Positions 51,796-60,033 of a stretch of DNA of 64,000 nucleotides are shown piece by piece. Made by a program: the position numbers and the translations under genes. The notes beneath the pieces were generated by a model. The model saw only the letters and a program-made list of their open reading frames with translations. It was not told where the DNA came from and made no database searches. Origin of the DNA: Pedobacter cryotolerans (lineage in GTDB: Bacteria > Bacteroidota > Bacteroidia > Sphingobacteriales > Sphingobacteriaceae). Numbering within the stretch: the stretch's first letter is position 1; each line of letters opens with the position of its first letter. The DNA is taken from contig NZ_SWBO01000001.1 of the NCBI RefSeq assembly GCF_005116475.1, positions 248,001 through 312,000 on the forward strand. Direction: 5' to 3'.

Positions 51796-53235
51796 TTAGT
51801 TTATTTTAGTATAATAAATATTTAACTTCATGGTATTATCACCAGCAATAGGGTTCTTTTTGTAAGTTCCTATAACCGATCTTGCACCTGTAGAAATTGA
51901 TGGGAAAAAACTAAATTCAGAAGCGCCTGATGGTGTTGGCGCTAAGAAAGTACCATAATCTTTTGTAGTGCCAGAAAGAAGATCTTGTACATATAAGGTA
52001 ACATTAAAAATATATTGTTTTTTTATTGGATCAAAAAATCCTCCAAAAGAGTATGATAGATTTTGGGGATACCTTATATCACCAGCAACTGTTTGCGAAC
52101 CTGGGTTATTATCTGGCAAATTTTGTCTTTGCTCTGCAATATCATACCTATATAAAGCCAATCGTGGGGCAGCATTGTAAGGTATTACATCAGAACCATT
52201 GCTCAAATCAATTACCAATTCAGCTTTATTTACAATTACTTTTCCAATTGCTGTAGCAAATTTACCTAAATGAGGAAATGTAATTTTGTTTTTTAAGCCA
52301 GCAAGCGGTTGTAAATACGTTACAGCATATTGGGTATTAGGGTTTGCTAATTGTGTAGCTATTACTGTACCAGTGTAATCATGTTTGATAGTAGCGGCAA
52401 TTGCGTTAAATGAATTTGCAATAGGAAAATTTACCACAGGAACGGTATCTGTAACAGTAGTTGTAGTGCTGTTTTGTTTTTTATAGTAAAGGGCTAATGC
52501 TGAGTTTGAGCCCGCAAAATCAAAAAACATTACGCCGCCATTGCCTGTTGAGCCTGTCTTATTAATTTGTACTTTAAGGCCTTTAAATGACTGAACGAAA
52601 TTTGCATTAGTTTTTAAATTGGCAGCAGCAAGGTTAACAATGTTGTTCTGGATAAAAGTTTTATCAAGCACAATTCTTAATTGCGGAGTAACTGTTTTTA
52701 ATGTATCGGGTTTCCCAGAAACAATATCAGTGATTTTATATCGTGTGGTTGGATAAATTTTGCCAGTTTTATTTCCAATAACAGTTGTAGCGTTAGTGTA
52801 TGTTTTATTGTTTAAATAAGTATCGTTTTGACTAATATTTTCTGTAAGTTGATGAACATCTACACTATAGCTTGCAGTACTATCACCATAAAACTGACCT
52901 CCGTAATTTAACACCAATACAGCAGAGTCTAAAACAGGATTAGTTCCAAAATCATGAGTAGCAGCATTTGGTAAATTAACTACCATGGCTAAACTAGATT
53001 CTGTTGTGCCAAAAATTGGGTCTTTTAGGTTACCAAGAGGATGTCTGCTAACGCCTCTTGTATTCGTTACATCCTCTAACTGCGTTCTTGAATTTATAGT
53101 TATGGTGTCTATCAAATCTCCTTGCACAGCCGAGCTTGGGTCAACCTCTAAACCAATTGTTGATGTACTTTCGCATGATGCGAAAAGAAAAAGACTTATC
53201 AACAACGTTAATAAGTCTAGTTTTATAAATTTCAT
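51796..53235 (-). CDS. DUF4270 lipoprotein
   Basis: A 479-residue protein with a lipoprotein signal (lipobox LFASC, lipidated C21). It is the DUF4270 type: STIGLEVDPSS directly after the anchor, then GNLKDPIFGTTESSLAMVV and a beta-sandwich-rich body with Thr, Asn and Ser. Proteins of this family are probably surface or periplasmic carbohydrate- or cell-wall-associated lipoproteins, but no activity is known. It lies between the glycogen-synthase-like gene and glmS on the same strand. Confidence 0.85.
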   Translation of the reverse strand: MKFIKLDLLTLLISLFLFASCESTSTIGLEVDPSSAVQGDLIDTITINSRTQLEDVTNTRGVSRHPLGNLKDPIFGTTESSLAMVVNLPNAATHDFGTNPVLDSAVLVLNYGGQFYGDSTASYSVDVHQLTENISQNDTYLNNKTYTNATTVIGNKTGKIYPTTRYKITDIVSGKPDTLKTVTPQLRIVLDKTFIQNNIVNLAAANLKTNANFVQSFKGLKVQINKTGSTGNGGVMFFDFAGSNSALALYYKKQNSTTTTVTDTVPVVNFPIANSFNAIAATIKHDYTGTVIATQLANPNTQYAVTYLQPLAGLKNKITFPHLGKFATAIGKVIVNKAELVIDLSNGSDVIPYNAAPRLALYRYDIAEQRQNLPDNNPGSQTVAGDIRYPQNLSYSFGGFFDPIKKQYIFNVTLYVQDLLSGTTKDYGTFLAPTPSGASEFSFFPSISTGARSVIGTYKKNPIAGDNTMKLNIYYTKIN

Positions 53236-53262
53236 ATGTGGAAAATATTTTTTTTAGCGGTC

Positions 53263-53318
53263 ATATGGAATAGCCCATGTATTCGTTTAATCGAATTGGT
53301 ACATGGCCTATTTCATAT
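53263..53318. repeat. 56-base inverted repeat downstream of the glycogen-synthase-like gene
   Basis: Pairs of arms atatg/catat, aatag/ctatt and ccatgta/tacatgg, then ttcg/cgaa, build one long imperfect hairpin. TTTTTT follows only on the plus strand, where no gene needs a terminator. Confidence 0.65.
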
Positions 53319-53340
53319 TTTTTATTAAAATAATGCTTTA

Positions 53341-54171
53341 TTAAGCTACCGAAACCAATTCTTCATTAGATATTTCTTCGTAAAAAGTAAAGAAATTCTC
53401 ATAATTTTCGGTTAAATTAAAAGCTAAAGTTGGTTTATTAGAATCTTTAACAAATTTTAACACCTCTTCATCTAGCTTTTCATCAGCTAACACTACTGCA
53501 TCAGCGTGAGTTATCGCTCCAATGTGTAAGCTATTGTTATCAGCACCAACAAAAGATTTTGTGTCTTCTGCTGTCATGTGTTGCATCATCGCTTTTTTGT
53601 GTAAATCTGTATTTAGCTTTTCAGTAAAACAGTTTTCGTAAACAGAATAAACAACCTTTGCATTTTTAAATGTTGGGTCGTTTTTATAAGTAGTTTTAAT
53701 GTATGCCGGTACTAAAGAAGTCATCCAGCCATGGCAATGTACAATATCAGGAGCCCAACCTAATTTTTTAACCGTTTCTAAAGCACCTTTGCAAAAGAAA
53801 ATGGTACGCTCATCATTGTCTGCATAAAATTTATTCTCTTTATCTCTAAAAACATATTTTCTCTGAAAATAGTCTTCATTGTCTAAAAAATAAACTTGCA
53901 TACGAGCAGCCGGAATAGATGCCACCTTAATAATTAGTGGGTTGTCATTATCATCAATAATAATGTTCATTCCAGATAAACGGATCACTTCATGTAACCT
54001 GTTTCTTCTTTCGTTAATGTTGCCAAACCTAGGCATCAAGATACGGATTTCAAATCCTTTTTCTTGCATTGCTTGTGGTAACTGACGGGTAATTTCTGAA
54101 ATTTTTGTGAGTTCGAGGAAAGGCGACATCTCGTGTGTAACAATCAGTAGCTTCGTTTTTGCCATCTCCAT
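53341..54171 (-). CDS. Glycogen/starch-synthase-like protein, N-terminal domain only
   Basis: A 276-residue protein equivalent to the N-terminal Rossmann domain of GT5 glycogen synthases (LLIVTHEMSPF, LPQAMQEKGFEIRILMPRFG, PDIVHCHGWMTSLVPAYIK). True synthases carry a KxGGL loop that binds ADP-glucose near the start, but this protein has LTKISEI there. The whole C-terminal GT-B domain (about 200 residues) is also missing. Catalysis is therefore doubtful. It may be a regulatory or sugar-sensing relative. A second ATG at 54165 (MAKTKLL) is an equally good start. Divergent from panC. Confidence 0.75.
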   Translation of the reverse strand: MEMAKTKLLIVTHEMSPFLELTKISEITRQLPQAMQEKGFEIRILMPRFGNINERRNRLHEVIRLSGMNIIIDDNDNPLIIKVASIPAARMQVYFLDNEDYFQRKYVFRDKENKFYADNDERTIFFCKGALETVKKLGWAPDIVHCHGWMTSLVPAYIKTTYKNDPTFKNAKVVYSVYENCFTEKLNTDLHKKAMMQHMTAEDTKSFVGADNNSLHIGAITHADAVVLADEKLDEEVLKFVKDSNKPTLAFNLTENYENFFTFYEEISNEELVSVA

Positions 54172-54212
54172 ATTGTATATTAAATTATGTTAATTTCAAG
54201 ATTATCAAGGTG

Positions 54213-54243
54213 CAAAGGTACGTAAAATATTAATATTTATCAA
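54213..54243 (-). promoter_or_regulatory. Promoter of the glycogen-synthase-like gene
   Basis: On the minus strand TTG (54243-54241) and TACCTTTG (54220-54213) are 20 bases apart, matching the -33/-7 consensus. The start codon is about 42 bases downstream. Confidence 0.65.
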
Positions 54244-54315
54244 TAAGTTATGCAGTAGGCTTTGTAAATAATAGATTTATTACCAACTTAGCACCCTTAA
54301 AAACCATTTGGTAAT

Positions 54316-55164
54316 TTGGAAATTATACACACGATCTCAGCTTTAAAAGCTATACTAAAGCCATTTAAACAGGCAGTATCTAAAATAGCATTGGTACCAA
54401 CAATGGGTGCATTACACAATGGGCACCTTTCGCTAATAGCTATTGCAAAGGCAAATGCAGAGGTGGTTGTTTGTAGTATTTTTGTTAATCCAACGCAGTT
54501 TACCGATCCTAAAGACTTAGAAAAATATCCTCGCCCTTTGGCTCATGATATTAAAATGCTAACAGAGGCAGGCTGCGATTTTGTTTTTATGCCAACTGTA
54601 ACCGAGATGTACCCTAGCTTTCCAACTCCAGAAAATTGGCTTATAGATTTGGGGCCGGCTGAGTTTGTTTTAGAAGGTGAATTTAGAAAAGGGCATTACC
54701 AAGGCGTAACTCAAATTGTAAAAAAGCTTTTTGATGCAGTTAGCCCAGATGTTGCCTTTTTCGGTCAAAAAGATTTTCAGCAGGTGCTGATGATTAAAAA
54801 TATGGTTAGGCATTTTAACCTACCGATAGAAATTGTATCGTGCCCAATTATAAGAGAAGATGATGGCTTGGCGATGAGTTCTAGAAACATTCATCTATCT
54901 CATGATGATAGAATGAATGCGCTTGTTTTAAGTAAAGCATTAAAATTTGTTGCAGATAATTATAAAAAATTGAAATTAAAGGATTTGCTAACTGAGGCAA
55001 AACAAATGATTAATGATACAAATGGCGTAGAACTAGACTATTTTACGATAGCTCATGATGATACTTTGTTGCCTATTGAGCACGAAGAAAAAGGCAGTGT
55101 AGTTGCTTTAGTAGCCGCAAAAGTTGGCGAAACCAGATTGATAGATAACATGCTTTTAGGCTAA
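54316..55164 (+). CDS. panC: Pantothenate synthetase
   Basis: A 282-residue ligase joining pantoate and beta-alanine with ATP. The nucleotide-binding motif is VPTMGALHNGHLSL (HNGH at 34-37). Others are VVCSIFVNPTQF, GHYQGVTQIVKKLFD, FFGQKDFQQ and the KMSK-like REDDGLAMSSRN. The start is TTG at 54316. It is followed 82 bases later by panD, which supplies its beta-alanine, so the two form a pantothenate pair. Confidence 0.96.
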   Translation: MEIIHTISALKAILKPFKQAVSKIALVPTMGALHNGHLSLIAIAKANAEVVVCSIFVNPTQFTDPKDLEKYPRPLAHDIKMLTEAGCDFVFMPTVTEMYPSFPTPENWLIDLGPAEFVLEGEFRKGHYQGVTQIVKKLFDAVSPDVAFFGQKDFQQVLMIKNMVRHFNLPIEIVSCPIIREDDGLAMSSRNIHLSHDDRMNALVLSKALKFVADNYKKLKLKDLLTEAKQMINDTNGVELDYFTIAHDDTLLPIEHEEKGSVVALVAAKVGETRLIDNMLLG

Positions 55165-55234
55165 CAAGACTAAAATTTATTGTATTCTTATTGTAGCCTT
55201 ATGCTTTTACCTTTTTACCTTCAACCTTAATTAC

Positions 55235-55242
55235 TAACTTTG
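55235..55242 (+). promoter_or_regulatory. Putative -7 promoter element of panD
   Basis: TAACTTTG matches TAnnTTTG and ends four bases before the panD ATG, implying a leaderless or nearly leaderless transcript. Confidence 0.5.
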
Positions 55243-55246
55243 CCAA

Positions 55247-55597
55247 ATGATTATCGAGATCCTAAAATCGAAAATACACCGTGTTAAAGTAACACAGGCT
55301 GAGTTAAATTACGTTGGAAGCATTACAATAGACGAAGATTTATTAGATGCAGCTAATATTATACCTAATGAAAAGGTTCAAATTGTAAATAACAACAATG
55401 GTGAGCGTTTCGAAACTTACGCCATTAGAGGTGAGCGTGGTACTGGTATGATTTGTTTAAATGGTGCAACGGCCAGAAAAGTTCAGCTTGGTGATATTTT
55501 AATCATTATGTCTTACGGCTCATTGCCTATGGAAGAGGCTAAAAAATATCAGCCAATTTTGGTTTTTCCTGACGATAACAATAAGTTGTTAAAGTAG
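55247..55597 (+). CDS. panD: Aspartate 1-decarboxylase proenzyme
   Basis: A 116-residue pyruvoyl enzyme that makes beta-alanine from aspartate. The self-cleavage site is G24-S25 in NYVGSITID, so the alpha chain begins at S25. K9 and H11 (KSKIHRVKV) and the [12 protein letters not shown] segment match the family. Length is normal. It functions with panC just upstream. Confidence 0.97.
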   Translation: MIIEILKSKIHRVKVTQAELNYVGSITIDEDLLDAANIIPNEKVQIVNNNNGERFETYAIRGERGTGMICLNGATARKVQLGDILIIMSYGSLPMEEAKKYQPILVFPDDNNKLLK

Positions 55598-56082
55598 GGT
55601 ATATGTCAGGCTGAGCGTAGTCGAGGCCTTATTCTTTTCAATTTTATTATTTCTAGAAGACGTAAACATTTATTTTGTTTTGAAAAGCAATTGCTGTGCT
55701 TTTCGGTTGCCACGGTCCTGCTTTTCATTTCTGCCGATGCTTTTAGTCCCGACTTCTTCGGGGAAAATCGTCATCCATTGCCATCTGTTTATTTTAGCTA
55801 ATTACACTGTGCTTGGGTGGGTTGCCATACATAGTAGCAAAAGCTTTTGTAAAATAAGCCTGATGGTAGCGAACACGCAGTGGTAACTCTTCAGTTGCCA
55901 CGAAGTAAAGCGAACAGCAGGGCAAACTAATTTTCTTGCATACAGTCGCCTTTCTAAAAACTTTTACTGTCTCATTTTTAAGCGTTTAAATAAAATGATG
56001 ATAAAAAAATTACTATGCAGCCATAGCAATTTAACTAAGAAACACTAAATTTGGAAAATCTAACCATATATAAATTTAAATT
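55598..56082. repeat. Repeat-filled intergenic stretch
   Basis: No gene. It contains gtcaggctgagcgtagtcga (about 55605), the hairpin cccgacttcttcggg (about 55748), and the gtggtaac/gttgccac hairpin (55880-55901) inside a gcgaacacgcagtgg unit also seen at 40.8 kb. The plus-strand frame 55680-55886 is repeat-encoded noise. Confidence 0.6.
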
Positions 56083-57225
56083 ATGCTTTTTGAATTAAGT
56101 GAAGAACAATTAATGATACAGCAAGCGGCCAGAGATTTTGCACAAACAGAATTAAAACCGGGAGTTATAGAGCGAGATGAACATCAAAAATTTCCGAAGG
56201 AACAAGTTCAAAAGTTAGGCGAGCTTGGTTTTTTAGGTATGATGGTGGATCCGAAATATAACGGAAGTGGCATGGATGCTGTTTCTTATGTTTTAGTAAT
56301 GGAAGAACTTTCAAAAATTGATGCATCAGCATCGGTTGTGGTATCGGTTAACAATTCATTAGTTTGCTATGGCTTAGAAGCTTATGGTAACGAGGCGCAA
56401 AAAGAAAAATATTTAAAACCTTTGGCATCTGGCGAAAAAATTGGTGCTTTTTGTTTATCGGAGCCAGAAGCAGGTTCTGATGCTACTTCGCAACAAACTA
56501 CTGCAGAAGATATGGGCGATTATTATTTGTTAAACGGCACTAAAAACTGGATAACCAATGGTAGTACAGCGAGTACCTATTTGGTAATTGCGCAAACCCA
56601 CAAAGAATTAAGACATAAAGGTATAAATGCATTTATTGTAGAAGCCGGCACACCTGGTTTTACAATTGGCCCTAAAGAAAATAAATTAGGTATTCGCGGT
56701 TCTGATACACACTCATTAATGTTTAACGATGTTAAAGTGCCTAAAGAAAATAGAATTGGCGAAGATGGTTTCGGTTTTTCATTTGCCATGAAAACTTTAG
56801 AAGGTGGTAGAGTTGGAATTGCAGCACAAGCTTTAGGCATAGCTGCTGGAGCATACGAGTTGGCGCTTGAGTACTCAAAACAACGTAAATCTTTCGGTAA
56901 GCCTATTTCAGATCATCAAGCAATTGCCTTTAAGTTAGCAGATATGGCTACTCAAATTGAAGCTGCCAGAATGTTGGTTTATAAGGCTGCTTGGTTAAAA
57001 GATCAAGGTCAGTCTTATACTTTAGCTGGTTCTATGGCTAAACTTTTTGCCAGTAAAGTAGCTATGGATGTTACAGTTGAAGCAGTACAGATACATGGAG
57101 GTTATGGTTTTGTTAAAGAATACCATGTAGAGCGTTTAATGCGTGATGCAAAAATTACGCAGATTTACGAAGGAACATCGGAAATACAGAAAATGGTAAT
57201 TAGCAGAAGTATTTTAAGTAAATAG
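56083..57225 (+). CDS. Acyl-CoA dehydrogenase
   Basis: A 380-residue FAD flavoenzyme that introduces the alpha-beta double bond into acyl-CoA. It shows FCLSEPEAGSDA (FAD and substrate binding), NGTKNWITNG, the QALGIAAGAYELALEYSKQR segment, and the catalytic base E363 in YEGTSEIQ. Length and motifs are those of short-chain (butyryl-type) enzymes, but chain-length preference is inferred. It stands alone in front of a repeat, with no electron-transfer flavoprotein genes nearby. Confidence 0.94.
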   Translation: MLFELSEEQLMIQQAARDFAQTELKPGVIERDEHQKFPKEQVQKLGELGFLGMMVDPKYNGSGMDAVSYVLVMEELSKIDASASVVVSVNNSLVCYGLEAYGNEAQKEKYLKPLASGEKIGAFCLSEPEAGSDATSQQTTAEDMGDYYLLNGTKNWITNGSTASTYLVIAQTHKELRHKGINAFIVEAGTPGFTIGPKENKLGIRGSDTHSLMFNDVKVPKENRIGEDGFGFSFAMKTLEGGRVGIAAQALGIAAGAYELALEYSKQRKSFGKPISDHQAIAFKLADMATQIEAARMLVYKAAWLKDQGQSYTLAGSMAKLFASKVAMDVTVEAVQIHGGYGFVKEYHVERLMRDAKITQIYEGTSEIQKMVISRSILSK

Positions 57226-57250
57226 CCCTCAAGTATACAGGTAATTATTT

Positions 57251-57332
57251 AACCGCAAAGAAAACAAGTACGCGAAGCAGATCAAATTAACTTTGCGTTT
57301 CCTGCTGGCAGGCAGGTTGTTTCTTTGCGGTT
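57251..57332. repeat. 82-base inverted repeat (aaccgcaaag type)
   Basis: aaccgcaaagaaaacaa (57251-57267) and ttgtttctttgcggtt (57317-57332) are near-exact reverse complements, with cctgctggcaggcagg as an inner hairpin. It lies between the convergent dehydrogenase and holin-like genes and could act as a terminator. A related tctttgtgcctttgcggttt occurs near 10462. Confidence 0.7.
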
Positions 57333-57341
57333 ATTTGTATG

Positions 57342-57689
57342 TTACTTTTTCTCTACGCCAAAAATAGAATCTAAAATCATTTTAATAAGCGAAACTGCAA
57401 TGGCCAAAATTGCCGCGGCTAAGAAACCTGAGGTATTAAAGCCTTTCATCCAGCTATCTACCAATAAAATCATTAAAACTGTGATGATAAATGAGATTAA
57501 GCCGAGTGTTAATACGTTTAAGGGAAATGTAAAAACTCTAAGCACTAAACCTATGGTTGCATTTGCTAAAGCAATTAATAAAGCGGCAATTAGCGCACTC
57601 ATGTAGCCATCTACACTAACGCCGGGTACTAGGTAGGCGCCCACCATCATGGCAAAGCCCATTAATAAAATTTCGAGAATAAGCTTCAT
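57342..57689 (-). CDS. Phage-holin-IV-type small membrane protein
   Basis: A 115-residue protein with about four membrane helices (near residues 1-20, 30-48, 55-80, 88-108) and few charges. It fits the Phage_holin_4_2 (YvlD-like) family, which is chromosomal in most bacteria and not a true lysis holin. Features supporting it are GAYLVPGVSVDGYMSALIAA and the Gly/Ala-rich helices. It is divergent from the small lipoprotein gene that follows. Function unknown. Confidence 0.75.
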   Translation of the reverse strand: MKLILEILLMGFAMMVGAYLVPGVSVDGYMSALIAALLIALANATIGLVLRVFTFPLNVLTLGLISFIITVLMILLVDSWMKGFNTSGFLAAAILAIAVSLIKMILDSIFGVEKK

Positions 57690-57706
57690 AATGTTAATTT
57701 AGTTAA

Positions 57707-58138
57707 ATGTTTAATAAAGTTAAATTTTTTGCAATTATAAACCTATTGTGGTTTTTAATTGCTTGCGGCAGTACAAATAGTGAGCCATTATCTATTCAGT
57801 TTTCTTCTGATAGTTCAAAAATCATTATCAAAAACATTAATGACGCTAGTTTATATCAACTTAAAACCAACCTTGAAACGGATTCTGCCTATCAAAACGT
57901 TGTTTCGGTTTTACAAACACCTAGCGAAGATGATTCATTAAGTATGGAAATAGTGTACCCTGGAGATTTAACAATAATAGGAGACAGTTTAATTTACACA
58001 CCAAAAAATGAATTTGTGAGAGGGAAGGTTTACTTGATAGAAACGATGATTAATACACAATTTGCCAAAAGCGAAGAAATCATAAAATCGCAGGTTGGTA
58101 GGCAAATAAAAGCGCAGCAAAAAATTTTAAAACGTTAG
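57707..58138 (+). CDS. Small lipoprotein, function unknown
   Basis: A 143-residue protein with a lipobox LIAC (lipidated C20, signal FFAIINLLWFLIAC). The mature part is mostly beta (SIQFSSDSSKIIIKNINDA, YQLKTNLETDSAYQNVVSVL) with a basic C-terminus. I do not recognise the family. It lies just before the rimP-nusA-infB promoter, and nothing in its sequence ties it to that operon. Confidence 0.65.
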   Translation: MFNKVKFFAIINLLWFLIACGSTNSEPLSIQFSSDSSKIIIKNINDASLYQLKTNLETDSAYQNVVSVLQTPSEDDSLSMEIVYPGDLTIIGDSLIYTPKNEFVRGKVYLIETMINTQFAKSEEIIKSQVGRQIKAQQKILKR

Positions 58139-58165
58139 TTATGCGCCTCATTTTCAAAAGGGTTT

Positions 58166-58195
58166 TTTGTTTTGCAAAAATAATTCGTACATTTG
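58166..58195 (+). promoter_or_regulatory. Promoter of rimP-nusA-infB
   Basis: TTTG (58166-58169) and TACATTTG (58188-58195) are separated by 18 bases, close to the ideal -33/-7 arrangement. Transcription should start near 58202. Confidence 0.7.
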
Positions 58196-58212
58196 CACCG
58201 TAATAGAGGAAG

Positions 58213-58241
58213 AAGAGGGGACAGAGTCCCCTCTTTTCTTT
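58213..58241 (+). terminator. Intrinsic terminator or attenuator in the rimP-nusA-infB leader
   Basis: aagaggggac (58213-58222) and gtcccctctt (58226-58235) form a perfect ten-base stem with a three-base loop, followed by TTCTTTT. It starts about ten bases after the predicted transcription start and ends 17 bases before the rimP ATG. Confidence 0.8.
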
Positions 58242-58257
58242 TACAACAAATTAGGAT

Positions 58258-58722
58258 ATGCAGGTAGAAAAAAGAGTTGCAGCACTCGTTGAAGAAAAGA
58301 TTGCAGACAGACCCGAACTGTTTTTAGTGTCTATAAAGATGCTTCCAAACAATAAACTCATTATTCATGTAGATGGTGATGAAGGGATCAGTATTCAGGA
58401 TTGTGCAGCGATTAGTAGACATGTTGGTTTTCATTTAGAAGAAGAAAACACCATTGACAAAGCTTATAATTTAGAAGTTTCATCTCCTGGTGTTGGAGAA
58501 CCGCTACAATTAAATCGTCAATTTCATAAAAACATTGGCAGAGATTTAGGCATTAAATTGAGTGATGGTACAGCAAAAGAGGGTAAATTAATTTCGGTTA
58601 GTGAGCTGGCAATTGAAATTGAAGAGAAAGTAAAAGAAAAAGGTAAAAAAGTTCAACTGGTAAATACCCAAATTGAATTTAATAATATAGTAGAAACAAA
58701 GGTTTTAATTTCATTTAAATAA
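58258..58722 (+). CDS. rimP: Ribosome maturation factor RimP
   Basis: A 154-residue 30S assembly factor. It has the N-terminal alpha/beta domain with VHVDGDEGISIQDCAAISRHV-type segment (here HVDGDEGISIQD), the LEVSSPGVGEPL motif that marks the family, and a C-terminal SH3-like domain. It is the first gene of the conserved rimP-nusA-infB operon, four bases before nusA, and downstream of a leader terminator. Confidence 0.95.
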   Translation: MQVEKRVAALVEEKIADRPELFLVSIKMLPNNKLIIHVDGDEGISIQDCAAISRHVGFHLEEENTIDKAYNLEVSSPGVGEPLQLNRQFHKNIGRDLGIKLSDGTAKEGKLISVSELAIEIEEKVKEKGKKVQLVNTQIEFNNIVETKVLISFK

Positions 58723-58726
58723 ACAA

Positions 58727-59962
58727 ATGAGCAATATTAACTTAATCGATTCATTCCAGGAGTTTAAAGACTTTAAGAACATCGACCGCCCTACAGTAAT
58801 TAGTGTACTGGAAGAGGTATTTCGCAGTATGTTGCGTAAAAAATATGGAACAGACGAAAACTGTGACGTAATTGTAAATCCAGATAATGGGGATTTGGAG
58901 ATCTGGAGAACTAGAAAAGTAATGGAAGATGGTTTTTCTGAAGATGATGATCTAGAAATAGAACTTGCTGAAGTGAAGCTATTAGATGCTGATATGGAAG
59001 TTGGGGACGATTACATTGAGCAAATTACATTAGAAAGTTTTGGTCGCAGAGCGATTTTAGCAGCTCGCCAAACCTTAGTTTCTAAAGTTTTAGAATTAGA
59101 AAAAGATGAAATCTTTAAGAAATATAAAGATAGAGTTGGCGAAATTGTAACAGGAGAGGTTTATCAGGTTTGGAAAAAAGAAACTTTGGTATTAGATGAT
59201 GAAGGCAACGAATTAATGATGCCTAAAACAGAACAAATCCCTGCAGATTATTTCAAGAAAGGGGATTCGGTACGTGCCGTAATTTCTAAAGTTGATATGG
59301 TTAATGCAACACCAAAAATTATCATCTCTAGAATTGCACCAGAGTTTTTACAACGCTTGTTCGAAATTGAAGTTCCAGAAATTTTTGATGGTTTAATTAC
59401 GATCAAGAAAATTGTTCGTGAACCAGGAGAAAGAGCTAAAGTTGCTGTTGAATCTTACGATGATAGAATTGATCCGGTAGGTGCTTGTGTTGGTATGAAA
59501 GGGTCTCGTATCCACGGTATCGTGAGAGAGTTAAAAAATGAAAATATTGATGTAATTAACTTTACAAACAATGTTTCTCTGTATATTCAGAGAGCTTTAA
59601 GCCCGGCAAAAATTACGTCGATTAAATTAAATGATGAAAATAAAACTGCTTCGGTTTATTTAAAACCAGATCAGGTTTCATTAGCAATTGGCCGTGGCGG
59701 ACACAACATTAAATTGGCAGGTAAATTGACGGGATACGAAATTGATGTTTATCGTGAAGCTGGAGAAGAAGATGAAGATGTGGATATCGAAGAATTCTCA
59801 GATGAAATTGATAGCTGGATCATTGATGAATTAAAAGCAATAGGTTGCGATACTGCAAAAAGTGTTTTAGCTTTATCAGTAGATGAATTAGTAAAACGTA
59901 CCGATTTAGAGGAAGAAACAATCAAAGAAGTGATTAGTATTCTTCAATCGGAATTTGAATAA
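58727..59962 (+). CDS. nusA: Transcription termination/antitermination factor NusA
   Basis: A 411-residue RNA-polymerase-associated factor. It has an N-terminal RNAP-binding domain (about 1-130), an S1 domain (about 135-205, VGEIVTGEVYQVW), two KH domains with PVGACVGMKGSRI and LAIGRGGHNIKLAGKLTG, and an acidic tail with one helix-hairpin-helix region. E. coli NusA has two C-terminal acidic repeats; here the end is shorter, as usual in this phylum. It lies between rimP and infB, and it could act on the leader terminator of its own operon. Confidence 0.96.
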   Translation: MSNINLIDSFQEFKDFKNIDRPTVISVLEEVFRSMLRKKYGTDENCDVIVNPDNGDLEIWRTRKVMEDGFSEDDDLEIELAEVKLLDADMEVGDDYIEQITLESFGRRAILAARQTLVSKVLELEKDEIFKKYKDRVGEIVTGEVYQVWKKETLVLDDEGNELMMPKTEQIPADYFKKGDSVRAVISKVDMVNATPKIIISRIAPEFLQRLFEIEVPEIFDGLITIKKIVREPGERAKVAVESYDDRIDPVGACVGMKGSRIHGIVRELKNENIDVINFTNNVSLYIQRALSPAKITSIKLNDENKTASVYLKPDQVSLAIGRGGHNIKLAGKLTGYEIDVYREAGEEDEDVDIEEFSDEIDSWIIDELKAIGCDTAKSVLALSVDELVKRTDLEEETIKEVISILQSEFE

Positions 59963-59973
59963 CGTTGTATGCT

Positions 59974-60003
59974 TGAATAAACAAGAATAAACGTTACTTT
60001 TGT
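59974..60003 (+). promoter_or_regulatory. Internal promoter of infB
   Basis: TTG (59974-59976) and TACTTTTG (59996-60003) are 19 bases apart, matching the full consensus. It lies just downstream of nusA and 31 bases before infB, so infB can be transcribed independently of rimP-nusA. Confidence 0.7.
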
Positions 60004-60033
60004 ATATAATTAGTAAAAATAATAGGATAATAG

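Noticed and set aside
55680-55886. 68-codon plus-strand frame after panD
   Set aside because: It overlaps repeat units and a hairpin. No recognisable protein.
57342-57689. Prophage lysis gene
   Set aside because: The holin-like family is chromosomal, and no other phage gene is nearby.
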